Positions 16,346-24,995 are shown, counted from the first letter of the stretch. The stretch is DNA of 38,109 nt from Candidatus Lokiarchaeota archaeon (GCA_014730275.1 WJIL01000024.1:1-38109); one strand, 5' to 3'. The notes: a model not told the origin generated them from the letters alone. Translations and numbers: made by a program.

Positions 16346-16377
16346 ATCACCCCGGGCCCACCACTCATTTTCTCGGT

Positions 16378-17265
16378 TCATTCAAGTGCTCTAGGGACCA
16401 ATTCTGCAATCAAGTCAAGGGACCGTCGAGCCTGTTCATTGGTGAGTTCGAATATGAGTGGACCATCAAAACCGTCACTGTAAATCTCGGAGACGAATTC
16501 TTGCACAGGCATCTCACCATCACCAAGCGCCAGATGATCCTCGTGCACTGCAACACCATCACACTCCCTGTAGCTCCCATCGTTGAGATGGATTTCGGCG
16601 ATTCGATCCCGGTGCTCCCGATAGAAGTCAACCACGGGTTCATCACCCGAGAACTTTGTCAACAGATGACCGGTATCAAAACAGATGCTGCACTCATACT
16701 CATCAATAACTTGACGGGTTATCCCGAACGGGAACTCGATGTTTTCTACAGCTAGACGCTTTGAATCCAAACCGGTTTGTTCGAGAATTTCTTCGATGCT
16801 TTGCGCAGAGAATCCAGCCATAAAGGAAGTAATGACTTCCATGATGCCGTCGGGAAAATCTAGGCGGGAAAACTCTGCGGCCAGTGCACCTGTGGAATGT
16901 AGAACGTAGTATTCTGGTTCCAAGGGTTCCACGAGTTCCACTGCTGCGACTGTGCTCTCCACGCTTCCTTTGCGTACGTATTCATTAGGACTAGCCAGTT
17001 CCAGCGACCATAATGGAAGGTGAGCTGTGAAGGTGCAGCTGGTCTCATCTCGCAGATCCATGAGCTGGTGGATCGTGGTAGGGGTGAAAGAACCCGGAAT
17101 GAGATGCGGGACATCCAAGGTGAGCTCGATAACTTCTATGTGCTTTATGTGTAGAGCAGAGTGAACAAGTTCAACAACATCAAAACGTGAGAAGTCGGGC
17201 GTGCCATTCCCGATAATTAGTTCAGCTGCGGGCTCAAATTCGAGGGGAACTATTCCGAAACGCAA
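16378..17265 (-). CDS. AP-endonuclease-2-like TIM barrel protein, resembling CbiR cobamide-remodelling phosphodiesterase
   Basis: About 295 residues of the sugar-phosphate isomerase/AP endonuclease family 2 barrel. Metal-site motifs in order: FTAHLPL, YVLHSTG, AVENIEFPF, CFDTGHLL, EIHLND, EDHLALGDGEM and FELTNE. The HLPLWSLELAS, R-SVEST and VELVEPLEPEYYVLH segments recall CbiR, which cleaves the nucleotide loop of cobamides (family knowledge; assignment is inference). With the UroD/MtaA-like protein this could mean corrinoid use. It has non-ATG starts only: TTG 17265 or TTG 17274, both near a GGAG with imperfect spacing. It is divergent from hppA. Confidence 0.7.
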   Translation of the reverse strand: MRFGIVPLEFEPAAELIIGNGTPDFSRFDVVELVHSALHIKHIEVIELTLDVPHLIPGSFTPTTIHQLMDLRDETSCTFTAHLPLWSLELASPNEYVRKGSVESTVAAVELVEPLEPEYYVLHSTGALAAEFSRLDFPDGIMEVITSFMAGFSAQSIEEILEQTGLDSKRLAVENIEFPFGITRQVIDEYECSICFDTGHLLTKFSGDEPVVDFYREHRDRIAEIHLNDGSYRECDGVAVHEDHLALGDGEMPVQEFVSEIYSDGFDGPLIFELTNEQARRSLDLIAELVPRALE

Positions 17266-17355
17266 CGCTATCAATTCTCCGTGGCTTGCGAGTCCATGGT
17301 ACCCAATAAAGGTAAGCTATCAAGCGAATATCTTAAGAAACAAGGGAATTTTTCA

Positions 17356-17365
17356 TTTTATTATT
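17356..17365 (+). promoter_or_regulatory. Candidate TATA box for hppA
   Basis: TTTTATTATT in an AT-rich stretch, about 75 nt before the hppA ATG, in the divergent gap with the CbiR-like gene. Confidence 0.3.
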
Positions 17366-17433
17366 GTAAGAACAAATGTACGCCAAAAGTCTCTTATGGG
17401 ATAGTCCCAGCAAAACTTCGTAAGTGACAAAAA

Positions 17434-19554
17434 ATGGCAGACCCTCTATTCATAGGAACAGCAATTGCAGCAGGTTTGCTTGCCGTTATCGTTGCCATCT
17501 GGATTTTTCGAGAGAATGAAAAAGCAGATGAAGGCACCGAGCGGATGAGAGAGGTAAGCTCCTATATTGAAAACGGAGCGTATTCATTCATCCAACGGCA
17601 GTATAAGCTGCTCACCGCGTTCACTCTTGTGTTGGCGGCGGTAATCGCTTTTGTATTCGAGTGGCCATATTCAGTACCCATTGCCATATCCTATATCATT
17701 GGATCATTGGCGAGTATGGTAGCTGGTTACCTCGGAATCATCGTCGCAACAAGAGCTAATAGACGAACAGCAGCAGCCGCAAACAAAGGCGGACTTCACG
17801 CCGCGTTTAAGGTGGCTTTCAGGGCAGGTTCATTCATGGGCTTGTGCATAGCTGGCATCGCTCTCATAGGGCTGGGAATCCTCTATCCTGTGTGGGAATT
17901 CGTATTTCCAACAGTTGGCGCCCCCAAGCTCTGGGAAATCGTTGTTGGTTTCAGCTTTGGTGCTAGCACTGTTGCTCTGTTTGCTAAAGCCGGTGGCGGC
18001 ATATATACTAAAACCGCAGATATTGCAGCTGATATTGTAGGAAAGATTGAACACCACATCCCAGAAGACGATCCACGCAATCCTGCAGCTGTTGCTGATG
18101 CTGTCGGTGATAATGTGGGAGATGTCGCTGGAAGTGGTGCAGACATCTTTGATAGTAATGTCGCTTCGATTCTTGGTGCAGCTATTCTTGGTGCATCTAT
18201 TGACGCCGTTACACCGACCACCATCTCCTTCGGCCTGCTACCTTTGATGCTTGCAGGCATTGGTACAATATCCTCCGTAATTGGGGTGTTCTTAGTACGA
18301 CCGAAGGAAGGAGAAGATCCCGGACCAGCGTTGAACAGGGGTACTTACCTCACCACGATATTATTTGCGGTTTTTGGTACGATAGTAATCTATCTTCTAG
18401 GAGCTAATCTGGTGCTAGCCCTTTCAGCCATACTCGGATTGCTTGGTGGTGTTGTTATCGGATTCACGTCTGATGTGTTCACAAGCGACCGTGGCCTTGG
18501 CTCATTCAAGCCAGTGCTCAACATGGTTGATGCAGCAGATGAAAGCTCTGCCAGCCTTATTCTGTCAGGGTATTCCTATGGGCTGTTGAGTGCAATACCG
18601 TCTGTTCTCGGCGTTGTTGTAGCCATGGTACTTTCCTTTGTTCTGGGCGCAAATGCAACCACACCTGGACTTGGAGGTTGGTCAGGCGGAATATATGCTG
18701 TCGCAATTGCCGCAGTAGGCCTGCTGTCTACCAATGGATTCATTATGTCTACAGATGCCTATGGCCCGATTGTGGATAATGCAAGAGGCGTAATCGAACA
18801 AGCACAAGCTCCTCACGAAGCAGTGGTTGCCTGTGACAAACTAGATGCAAGTGGTAACACAACCAAGGCGATAACGAAAGGGTTCGCAATTGGTGCTTCT
18901 GCGATTTCTGTGCTTGCACTGTTTTCTGCATTCATAGAAAGTGCGGGCATAGGACGAGTTGTCAATATCGCAGATCCATTCATCCTTGCGGGAGCATTCA
19001 TCGGGTCTCTGATTCCCCCGGTATTCTCAGCCATTCTTATTCTCGGTGTTCAGAAAAACAGCGGGAGGGTAATCAGGGAAATTCGAAGACAGTTCGATGA
19101 GGATCCAGGCATACTGGAAGGCACCTCCAAACCAGACTATGACGCCTGTATCGGTATCGCAACAACTGGGGCAATCAAAGAGCTGATGCCAGGTACACTA
19201 CTGGCCATTGGTGTGACTATTCTTACCGGGGCAATTCTAGGACTCCAAGCTTTGGCCGCCTATCTCGGTGGTGCAGTCATCATCGGTTTCATCCTCGCAC
19301 TACTCATGGATAACGCCGGTGGAGCATGGGATAACGCCAAGAAGATTATAGAATCACCAGAATATGACAAGTACGAGAAAGGTACGCCCGAGTATCATGA
19401 GGTGCATGACAGCAGCGTACTCGGCGACATGGTTGGCGACCCGTTCAAGGACACAGCCGGGCCAAGCATCAACACCCTGCTTGTCGTGCTCAGCCTGACG
19501 GCAACCCTATTCTTGCCTATCATCACAATCCTCCACAACCTGGTCTTCCCGTGA
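17434..19554 (+). CDS. hppA: Membrane-bound ion-pumping pyrophosphatase, K+-independent H+ type
   Basis: A 706-residue protein with about 16 membrane segments. It hydrolyses cytoplasmic pyrophosphate to pump protons outward. The substrate and metal motifs are present: GGIYTKTADIAADIVGK, DDPRNPAAVADAVGDNVGD, STNGFIMSTDAYGPI and the final DNAGGAWDNAKK with DPFKDTAGPSINTL. GNTTKAIT places Lys at the position that is Ala in K+-dependent enzymes and Thr three residues later, the pattern of K+-independent H+-PPases. The ATG at 17434 has only a weak AAGTGA upstream. It pulls Acs and other PPi-releasing reactions forward while conserving energy. A terminator follows. Confidence 0.95.
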   Translation: MADPLFIGTAIAAGLLAVIVAIWIFRENEKADEGTERMREVSSYIENGAYSFIQRQYKLLTAFTLVLAAVIAFVFEWPYSVPIAISYIIGSLASMVAGYLGIIVATRANRRTAAAANKGGLHAAFKVAFRAGSFMGLCIAGIALIGLGILYPVWEFVFPTVGAPKLWEIVVGFSFGASTVALFAKAGGGIYTKTADIAADIVGKIEHHIPEDDPRNPAAVADAVGDNVGDVAGSGADIFDSNVASILGAAILGASIDAVTPTTISFGLLPLMLAGIGTISSVIGVFLVRPKEGEDPGPALNRGTYLTTILFAVFGTIVIYLLGANLVLALSAILGLLGGVVIGFTSDVFTSDRGLGSFKPVLNMVDAADESSASLILSGYSYGLLSAIPSVLGVVVAMVLSFVLGANATTPGLGGWSGGIYAVAIAAVGLLSTNGFIMSTDAYGPIVDNARGVIEQAQAPHEAVVACDKLDASGNTTKAITKGFAIGASAISVLALFSAFIESAGIGRVVNIADPFILAGAFIGSLIPPVFSAILILGVQKNSGRVIREIRRQFDEDPGILEGTSKPDYDACIGIATTGAIKELMPGTLLAIGVTILTGAILGLQALAAYLGGAVIIGFILALLMDNAGGAWDNAKKIIESPEYDKYEKGTPEYHEVHDSSVLGDMVGDPFKDTAGPSINTLLVVLSLTATLFLPIITILHNLVFP

Positions 19555-19579
19555 TATAGTAGCATAGAGTAACTCCCAC

Positions 19580-19625
19580 GGCGCCCCGGGGTTTCATCCT
19601 CGGGGTTGCCAACCATTTTCTTTTC
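19580..19625 (+). terminator. Terminator of hppA
   Basis: A GGC...GCC outer stem and CCCCG (19584-19588) with CGGGG (19601-19605) form a GC-rich hairpin followed by TTTTCTTTTC (19616-19625). Confidence 0.6.
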
Positions 19626-19706
19626 ACGTTTCCAATCAGACTCGATTCTAATACTAGTGCAAAGCTGGTACTATTCCATAAGACAGCACTGACTGATTGC
19701 TTATTA

Positions 19707-20933
19707 GTGACAATTCGAGAACTGATACGGATGACTATCGAGAAAGAATATACCGAAGGCAGGACATCCTTCCTGAGTGCAGATGTGGAGCATTATGCAG
19801 TAAAGGGACAACCTACGGCAGATATGCCAGTATTCTACAATCCCAGAATGCAAGTCAATAGAGACATCTCAGTTGCGATTCTCTCTGCTTATCTAAATGA
19901 ATATTCGGTGGATTTGATGTGTGAACCACTTGCGGGCTCAGGAGTGCGGACGCTTCGTTATCTCATCGAATGCGATGGTGATTTCCGCGCAAAGATGTTT
20001 GATATAAATCCAGTTGCAGTCGAGATGTGTAGAAAGAATGTAGAACTTAATGGGCTCAAACAGCGGGCTGAGGTAACTCGCGGAAATGCCAAAATCCTGT
20101 TGATAACTGAATCAAAGGAACAACGATTCGATTTTGTGGATTTGGACCCATTTGGAACCCCAGCGCCCTACATCGATTCGGCCATACTATCGCTGAATCC
20201 AAGAGGCAGCATGCTTGGAGTTACAGCTACAGACATGGCAGTCCTCTGTGGGGTATATCCCAGAGTGGCTCTTAGAAAGTATGGGGGGTATTCCATCAGA
20301 GCTCCCTTCACCCACGAATTAGCTGTGAGATTACTCTATGGGATGATATATCATGCGGCTGGAAAGCAGGACTATGGAATTCAACCAGTTGCTTCTCTCA
20401 GCACCGACCACTACGTGAGAATCTGGACAAAGCTCCATGAAAGCAGGAGTGCATCAAATCGACAATCGCGTGAGATTGGGGTGATATCTTTCTGTCCGGA
20501 GTGCATGCAGTATCATGTACAACCACTGCGAGAGAAAGGAGGATTGGGATATTTTGAGCATGCCACTGAAGGGTGCAATGGCTCAGTCCGAACAGCAGGC
20601 CCACTCTGGTTGGGAGCCATCTACGACTCCTCTCTATTAGAACGGGCAAGCGAAATAATAGAACAGCGGAACGGAGATTTCACCTCACAAACACCCAAGC
20701 TTGTAAGCGCTATGCTGGAAGAAGAAGCGTTGATGCATAGACCGTATGTCGATATTCATGCTTTATGCGATGCATATAGTCTGACTCCACCAGCCACTGA
20801 TGATATCAGATGTGTGTTGAAAGAAGCAGGATATGCATCTACTAAAACCCATTTTACACCAACCGCCATTAGAACAGATGCACCAGTTGCCAAATTGGTA
20901 GAGATCATCGAGAACTTGAACAAGAGGAGATAG
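19707..20933 (+). CDS. trm1: tRNA (guanine(26)-N2)-dimethyltransferase Trm1
   Basis: 408 residues. It methylates G26 at the D-stem/anticodon-stem junction of tRNAs. Hallmarks: EGRTSFLSADVEHYA and PVFYNPRMQVNRDIS at the N-terminus, the SAM site CEPLAGSGVRTLRYL, VDLDPFGTPAPYIDSA with the catalytic Asp, and a C-terminal segment with CPEC and a second Cys that probably binds zinc. The listed start is GTG 19707; ATG 19731 is a credible alternative because family proteins usually begin close to the EG-x-T/S segment. Neither has a good SD. It forms an operon with the downstream rRNA methyltransferase (4-nt gap). Confidence 0.93.
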   Translation: MTIRELIRMTIEKEYTEGRTSFLSADVEHYAVKGQPTADMPVFYNPRMQVNRDISVAILSAYLNEYSVDLMCEPLAGSGVRTLRYLIECDGDFRAKMFDINPVAVEMCRKNVELNGLKQRAEVTRGNAKILLITESKEQRFDFVDLDPFGTPAPYIDSAILSLNPRGSMLGVTATDMAVLCGVYPRVALRKYGGYSIRAPFTHELAVRLLYGMIYHAAGKQDYGIQPVASLSTDHYVRIWTKLHESRSASNRQSREIGVISFCPECMQYHVQPLREKGGLGYFEHATEGCNGSVRTAGPLWLGAIYDSSLLERASEIIEQRNGDFTSQTPKLVSAMLEEEALMHRPYVDIHALCDAYSLTPPATDDIRCVLKEAGYASTKTHFTPTAIRTDAPVAKLVEIIENLNKRR

Positions 20934-20937
20934 AAAA

Positions 20938-21516
20938 ATGGGAAGACGAAGAAGAGATGAATACTACTATCAGAAGGCTAAGAAAGAGGGGTATCGCAGC
21001 AGATCAGCATACAAGCTCAAGCAAATTGTGAAAAAGTTCAAATTATTGCGTGACGTTGATGTAGTGCTGGAGCTTTGCAGTAGCCCGGGAGGGTGGACAC
21101 AAGTACTACGAGAGCTGGACCCATCCCTAGAAATCGTGGCAGTTGATATTGAGAGAATGACCCCGGTCATGGGGGTCCGCTTTATCCAGGGAGACATACG
21201 GGCAGAGGAAACACAGCAGAAAATCAAGGATTTCACACGAGGTGAAGCCGACCTTGTGCTTTCAGATTGCTCACCAAAGGTTTGTGGGAACTGGAATATA
21301 GATGTCGCTAGACAGTTAGAACTGGCTGAAACAACCTTCAGTATCGCTCATAGGCTAGGCAGCGATAAGGCGTTAGCAAAGGTTTTCGAAGGGGCCGGGT
21401 TTGAGGAGTTCAAGAATAGGATACAACAGAAATTCGCAAAAACCCGCCTTATCAAACCAGATGCATCACGGAAATCTAGCTCCGAGCTTTATCTTCTAGC
21501 TTCTAATCCACGATGA
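20938..21516 (+). CDS. rlmE: RrmJ/FtsJ-family 2'-O-ribose methyltransferase (RlmE)
   Basis: 192 residues. It methylates a ribose 2'-OH of 23S rRNA (U2552-type) in the classical family; some archaeal members act on tRNA like Trm7. The catalytic K-D-K-E set is visible: Lys in SRSAYKLKQI, Asp in DLVLSDCSPK, Lys in KALAKVFEG and Glu in SSELYL; the SAM site is LELCSSPGGWTQ. The ATG is preceded by AGGAG within the last codons of trm1, so translation is coupled. This places two RNA methyltransferases in one transcript. Confidence 0.93.
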   Translation: MGRRRRDEYYYQKAKKEGYRSRSAYKLKQIVKKFKLLRDVDVVLELCSSPGGWTQVLRELDPSLEIVAVDIERMTPVMGVRFIQGDIRAEETQQKIKDFTRGEADLVLSDCSPKVCGNWNIDVARQLELAETTFSIAHRLGSDKALAKVFEGAGFEEFKNRIQQKFAKTRLIKPDASRKSSSELYLLASNPR

Positions 21517-21541
21517 ACTATCAACGAAAAACCGGTCTACT

Positions 21542-21895
21542 CTATTCTGTGCTCACTGTATTGAGCCATTCTTCAAGATCCCTGCACTTAACTGGGGAGT
21601 CGGGTTGCCTTGCACCACACTTGCTTAGTTTAAGGCAATGAAAGCATGGGCACCCGCCTAAGTCGCTCAAGTGTGAAGTCTCCGGTTCCGAGATGAAATC
21701 TGCGCTTATGAATAATCGTCTATCTTCAGCTGCTTCTTGTTTTTGCATTATGAATCCCTTGCTGGTCAGTTGTTTGATGGTGTATGTCAATGTGTTTGAA
21801 TTCAGGTTCAATTTGTTTTTCAGTACGGAAGTGAGCAGACCTCTGTTACCCGCCGCCTCTATGGCGGCCATAATTTGGTCGGCCACGTTTTCCAT
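21542..21895 (-). CDS. Winged-helix protein with RPC34-type Fe-S motif (archaeal RPC34/RPC39-like)
   Basis: 117 residues. Residues 1-66 form one winged helix (NRGLLTSVLKNKLNLNSNTL, then a wing ending RRLFI). Residues 84-104 carry Cys84-x2-Cys87-x5-Cys93-x10-Cys104 followed by DLEEWL. This spacing and the trailing EWL match the cubane-cluster motif I recall for human Pol III subunit RPC39/RPC34, reported in archaea as an RPC34 orthologue; I could not align it here. Probable role: a transcription factor or polymerase-associated protein. An extra Cys82 precedes the motif. The start ATG has AAGGT about 9 nt upstream. A MarR-like regulator with an unrelated cluster is the main alternative. Confidence 0.75.
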   Translation of the reverse strand: MENVADQIMAAIEAAGNRGLLTSVLKNKLNLNSNTLTYTIKQLTSKGFIMQKQEAAEDRRLFISADFISEPETSHLSDLGGCPCFHCLKLSKCGARQPDSPVKCRDLEEWLNTVSTE

Positions 21896-22031
21896 TCTTC
21901 ATGACCTTTCGGCAATACGTATGACAACTAGCTGACTAGTATGATTTTGAAGATTAATAATTATTCGGAAGCTGCTCTCCAAATCTGGCTCTCCTTGTAC
22001 ACAAATGTACATGAATGTGTTGATGTATCCA

Positions 22032-22262
22032 TCAGCCTTCGTAGAGGTATAGAACCCTGTTCACAAGGCGGTCGGTATCAACGTTGTTCGCAGGAGAGAC
22101 CGCTACATACGGGTGCGTTACAGGACCAAATACATCTGAAACGGTACCGATTCGATCCAGACTCTTGTCAACAACAGATGTGCCGATTCCAGGAATCTTT
22201 TGTGTTCTGAGAATGATGGACCCGGTTTTTGATACATGAAGTACTTTTCCTAACCGTCTCAA
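22032..22262 (-). CDS. gar1: H/ACA ribonucleoprotein protein Gar1
   Basis: 76 residues, the size of archaeal Gar1. Features: RRLGKVLHVSKTGSIILR, then IGTSVVDKSLDRIGTVSDVFGPV (split here) and PYVAVSP, the six-strand barrel of Gar1/Naf1. It joins Cbf5, Nop10 and L7Ae in the guide-RNA pseudouridine synthase and speeds product release. The start is TTG at 22262, fixed by GGGAG with 7-nt spacing. It lies 25 nt downstream of srp19, the common archaeal srp19-gar1 pair; no tfb gene follows here. Confidence 0.92.
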   Translation of the reverse strand: MRRLGKVLHVSKTGSIILRTQKIPGIGTSVVDKSLDRIGTVSDVFGPVTHPYVAVSPANNVDTDRLVNRVLYLYEG

Positions 22263-22287
22263 GTTGATTCTCCCTCAGGTAATCATA

Positions 22288-22629
22288 TCATCTACGTGAT
22301 TTCCGTTTCCGTTTGGCCTCTTCAAGCTTCTTTTTCTTAGCAACAACTTTTCGAGCACCCTTAGCAAGCATCATCAGAAGGCGTTTTTTACTATGGCCCT
22401 GTGGATTTTCAAGAACAATATAGCCCCCCCTGTCTTCCCAAGGATGACGTGGATATCTCTTACCTTGAACTACCTTGGCCTCATGTCCTATGACCTTAGC
22501 AGCAAGACGAAGAAGATTAGCACTTGGATCTTTGACACAAAGATTCGCCGGGATTCGCCGGCCTTCTGCCCGTGTGAGCTTGGCATCTATGTATTCAGGC
22601 CAGATGATTAAACCATCGCGTTCTTTCAT
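22288..22629 (-). CDS. srp19: Signal recognition particle protein SRP19
   Basis: 113 residues. It binds helices 6 and 8 of 7S RNA and primes SRP54 loading. Recognisable: IIWPEYIDAKLTRAEGRRIP at the N-terminus, then VIGHEAKVVQGKRYPRHPW and the GYIVLEN strand; the C-terminal 30 residues are a Lys/Arg-rich tail. The ATG at 22629 has AGGAG about 11 nt upstream. It forms an operon with gar1 and is divergent from the dCMP deaminase gene across 143 bp, which must hold both promoters (a TATA-like GATATAAT lies at 22753-22760 for the rightward gene). Confidence 0.94.
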   Translation of the reverse strand: MKERDGLIIWPEYIDAKLTRAEGRRIPANLCVKDPSANLLRLAAKVIGHEAKVVQGKRYPRHPWEDRGGYIVLENPQGHSKKRLLMMLAKGARKVVAKKKKLEEAKRKRKSRR

Positions 22630-22772
22630 GATGCTGGAATCTCCTGTCTATTTATCGGTGCCCAACGGGTCTGGGCGAAGTTGACCGATGTTTGCTTTTT
22701 TACCCTTCGTTTCAACAGCAAGGCCCTTAAGAGAGCAAGAGGTTCACCGTACGATATAATCAAGGAGCAGTT

Positions 22773-23264
22773 TTGTTGTTGGCGAAACGTAAAAGCAAAG
22801 ATACCTACTTCTGCGAAATCGCGGATCTTGTATCATCTCGCAGTACGTGTCTGAGAAACAAGGTTGGTGCTGTGTTAGTCAAGGAATCACAGATTCTCAG
22901 CACAGGGTACAATGGAGCACCAACAGGACTGCCTCATTGTGATGAGGTAGGGTGCATCAGAGAGGAACTGAAGGTGCCACCTGGAGAACGGCATGAACTC
23001 TGTAGGGGTTTGCACGCCGAACAGAATGCTATCATACAAGCCGCGTATCACGGAGTATCAGTGAAAGGAGGAAAAATCTACTGTACAACAAAGCCATGCA
23101 GTATCTGTACCAAGATGCTCATCAACGCAGGAATAACGGAGATTATCTACGTAGAACCATACAAAGATGAGCTTGCTGAACAACTCATCAAGGAATCTAA
23201 TTTGAAAGTTCGCAGAGTAGAAATAGAGAGAAAATATGGAAGAAACGCGAGAAAGCAGAGATAG
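22773..23264 (+). CDS. dCMP deaminase family protein (ComEB-like)
   Basis: About 163 residues of the zinc cytidine/deoxycytidylate deaminase fold: [21 protein letters not shown], catalytic H81-A-E83 in LHAEQNAI, and zinc ligands in [11 protein letters not shown] (Cys109, Cys112). CDEVGC adds the extra Cys/His site found in dCMP deaminases. Product dUMP feeds thymidylate synthesis. The start is one of three consecutive TTG codons (22773, 22776, 22779); AAGGAG ending at 22767 fits the first two. It is followed by pyrB, and both belong to pyrimidine metabolism, so a small pyrimidine operon is likely. Confidence 0.9.
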   Translation: MLLAKRKSKDTYFCEIADLVSSRSTCLRNKVGAVLVKESQILSTGYNGAPTGLPHCDEVGCIREELKVPPGERHELCRGLHAEQNAIIQAAYHGVSVKGGKIYCTTKPCSICTKMLINAGITEIIYVEPYKDELAEQLIKESNLKVRRVEIERKYGRNARKQR

Positions 23265-23333
23265 ACCGATTATCGGGAAAGATTAAAGACTACCTGCAGC
23301 ATGCTCCTTGATAATATAAAGGCGGCAGAAATT

Positions 23334-24257
23334 ATGCCAAACCTGCATGACTTGATATCTATTCATGACCTAGCACGCGAAGACATCGATATGATATTAG
23401 ATAAGGCGGCGGAAATGGAGAATGAGGCCATTGAACGCAGCAAACGACTCGAGAAGAAAATAATGGCATGCCTTTTTTTTGAGCCATCAACAAGAACCCG
23501 CCTTTCTTTTGAAAGCGCAATGCTAAGATTGGGTGGTAGCATCCTAGGATTCGCCGATATCGGGGTGACAAGTGCCGGAGGAAAAGGGGAGAATCTAGCA
23601 GATACAATACGAACCGTGGAGCAATATGCTGACTTGATAGTTATTCGTCATCCTTTGGACGGTTCAGCCAAACTGGCAGCTGAATTCTCACGCATCCCCA
23701 TCATAAATGCAGGTAGTGGTTCAGAAGAACATCCAACCCAGGCGCTTCTGGATTTGTATTCAATCAAGAAGATGAAAGGCTCTATTGATGGACTTTCTAT
23801 ATCGCTCTGTGGGGATTTGAAATACGGAAGAACAGTCCATTCATTGGGAATCGCACTCGCTGATTATGATGTGCGAATCACCTTAGCTGCCCCGCCCACG
23901 TTGAAAATGAAACCTATGATCGTTAGGGAACTGGATGAGGCAGGAATAGAAGTCAAACAGGTGGGCAGCATTGAGGATGCAGTAAGAGATGTTGATGTCT
24001 GTTACATGACCCGCATTCAGAAAGAGCGCTTTCCCGATGTTCGTGAGTATGACAAGGTAAAGGGGAAATTCAGAATAACAATGGACGAGGTTAGCATGAT
24101 GAAGGACGATGCCATTATTCTTCATCCATTGCCCCGGGTTGATGAAATCGATTCGGAAGTCGATTCAGCACCACAAGCTCGCTATTTCGACCAAGTGTAC
24201 AGTGGTGTGGTAACACGGATGGCGCTGCTGGATATCATCTTAGGTCAATCAGATTGA
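23334..24257 (+). CDS. pyrB: Aspartate carbamoyltransferase catalytic subunit
   Basis: 307 residues. It catalyses the committed step of pyrimidine synthesis, carbamoyl phosphate plus aspartate. Carbamoyl-phosphate motif FFEPSTRTRLSFE, GGKGENLADT loop, HPLDGSA, the HPTQALLDLY motif, and GDLKYGRTVHSL for aspartate are all present. ATG 23334 is chosen because the family starts near NLHDL and AAAGGCGG precedes it; ATG 23301 would add 11 residues. The regulatory subunit PyrI, often next door in archaea, is absent from the window. The 3' end overlaps the convergent regulator gene by 13 bp. Confidence 0.95.
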   Translation: MPNLHDLISIHDLAREDIDMILDKAAEMENEAIERSKRLEKKIMACLFFEPSTRTRLSFESAMLRLGGSILGFADIGVTSAGGKGENLADTIRTVEQYADLIVIRHPLDGSAKLAAEFSRIPIINAGSGSEEHPTQALLDLYSIKKMKGSIDGLSISLCGDLKYGRTVHSLGIALADYDVRITLAAPPTLKMKPMIVRELDEAGIEVKQVGSIEDAVRDVDVCYMTRIQKERFPDVREYDKVKGKFRITMDEVSMMKDDAIILHPLPRVDEIDSEVDSAPQARYFDQVYSGVVTRMALLDIILGQSD

Positions 24258-24970
24258 AGGTCACGAAGCTCTTTTATCAAGTCTTCAAGCGAACCGATTC
24301 CGCTCGTAGCCAAGGGTATGTTCATTCCCTCAGCTAGGTCGATAGTAAGCCGATCAACCTCAGGAGTACCATGTAGAATCACGAACGTTGGCTTGAACTC
24401 CTGAGATTTGATGGCGACCATGGGTGCCCTTCCAGTACTGACTTTCGTAAACACAAGACACCGGTCGGTTGCAGCTCCAAAAATTTTCAGGAAGGCTTCG
24501 CTATTCAGCTCCTTTACTGCTCTCTCGGCGTCAACTACCGAGTAACCATAGATTTCTCGATTCAATCCCCGTTCACCTGTTAGCAAGTCGCATTTCAGTT
24601 TCTTACACAGCTGATCAATAGTGAGTGGAGAATGCAAGTCCGACATTGCCAGCACGATGTTCAAATCAACTAGGTCCACATCCATCAGCCGCAGGAACGC
24701 AGAAACAACCTGACCGCCATTCTGCTCATCTAAAGTGATGAGAGCCATGATAAACCGCCTGATTGTTGCACTTCCAGGGGACTTCCTTCGACCTGATTCG
24801 TAGTCACTTATGACGCTTGGACTGATGTCAAGATAATTGGCAATGTCAACCTGTGCAAGTCTGAATCGTTCGCGCCACATGCGCATGGTCTTCCCAGGAT
24901 CGTCGGATAAGGCGATTTCGCCAGCCATCCTGCGCGCTAGTCGTTCCCTTGCTGAAGATTGCATCGACAT
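24245..24970 (-). CDS. XRE-type helix-turn-helix transcriptional regulator (COG1709-like)
   Basis: 241 residues. Residues about 30-85 hold an XRE/Cro HTH: WRERFRLAQVDIANYLDISP, then SVISDYESGRRKSPG. The rest is an archaeal-type effector domain including LVFTKVSTGRAPMVAIKS and a strand-rich C-terminus; this layout is that of conserved archaeal regulators (COG1709) of unknown ligand. The ATG at 24970 has no SD but a TATA box 28 nt upstream, so the mRNA is probably leaderless. It converges with pyrB; whether it controls pyrimidine genes cannot be told. Confidence 0.85.
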   Translation of the reverse strand: MSMQSSARERLARRMAGEIALSDDPGKTMRMWRERFRLAQVDIANYLDISPSVISDYESGRRKSPGSATIRRFIMALITLDEQNGGQVVSAFLRLMDVDLVDLNIVLAMSDLHSPLTIDQLCKKLKCDLLTGERGLNREIYGYSVVDAERAVKELNSEAFLKIFGAATDRCLVFTKVSTGRAPMVAIKSQEFKPTFVILHGTPEVDRLTIDLAEGMNIPLATSGIGSLEDLIKELRDLQSD

Positions 24971-24995
24971 ATATCATAGTTGGTCCGTGATATGT

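Larger units (their letters stand above)
16201..16363 (+). tRNA. tRNA-Ile(GAT) interrupted by three introns; CCA encoded
   Basis: Acceptor arms GGGCCCG (16201-16207) and CGGGCCC (16353-16359) pair fully; A73 and CCA follow. Removing 16221-16244, 16264-16295 and 16317-16345 leaves a 75-nt cloverleaf: D-arm GCAT with loop AGCCTGGTTA and TTGC (one T-T mismatch), anticodon stem CCGCT/GGCGG, loop CTGATAA with anticodon GAT, variable GAAGC, T-arm GGGTG-TTCAAAT-CACCC. Invariant A14, G18, G19, A21, T33, T54, T55, C56 and A58 are restored, as is the G15-C48 Levitt pair. The unspliced sequence would not fold as a tRNA, so a standard scan may miss it. Confidence 0.88.
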
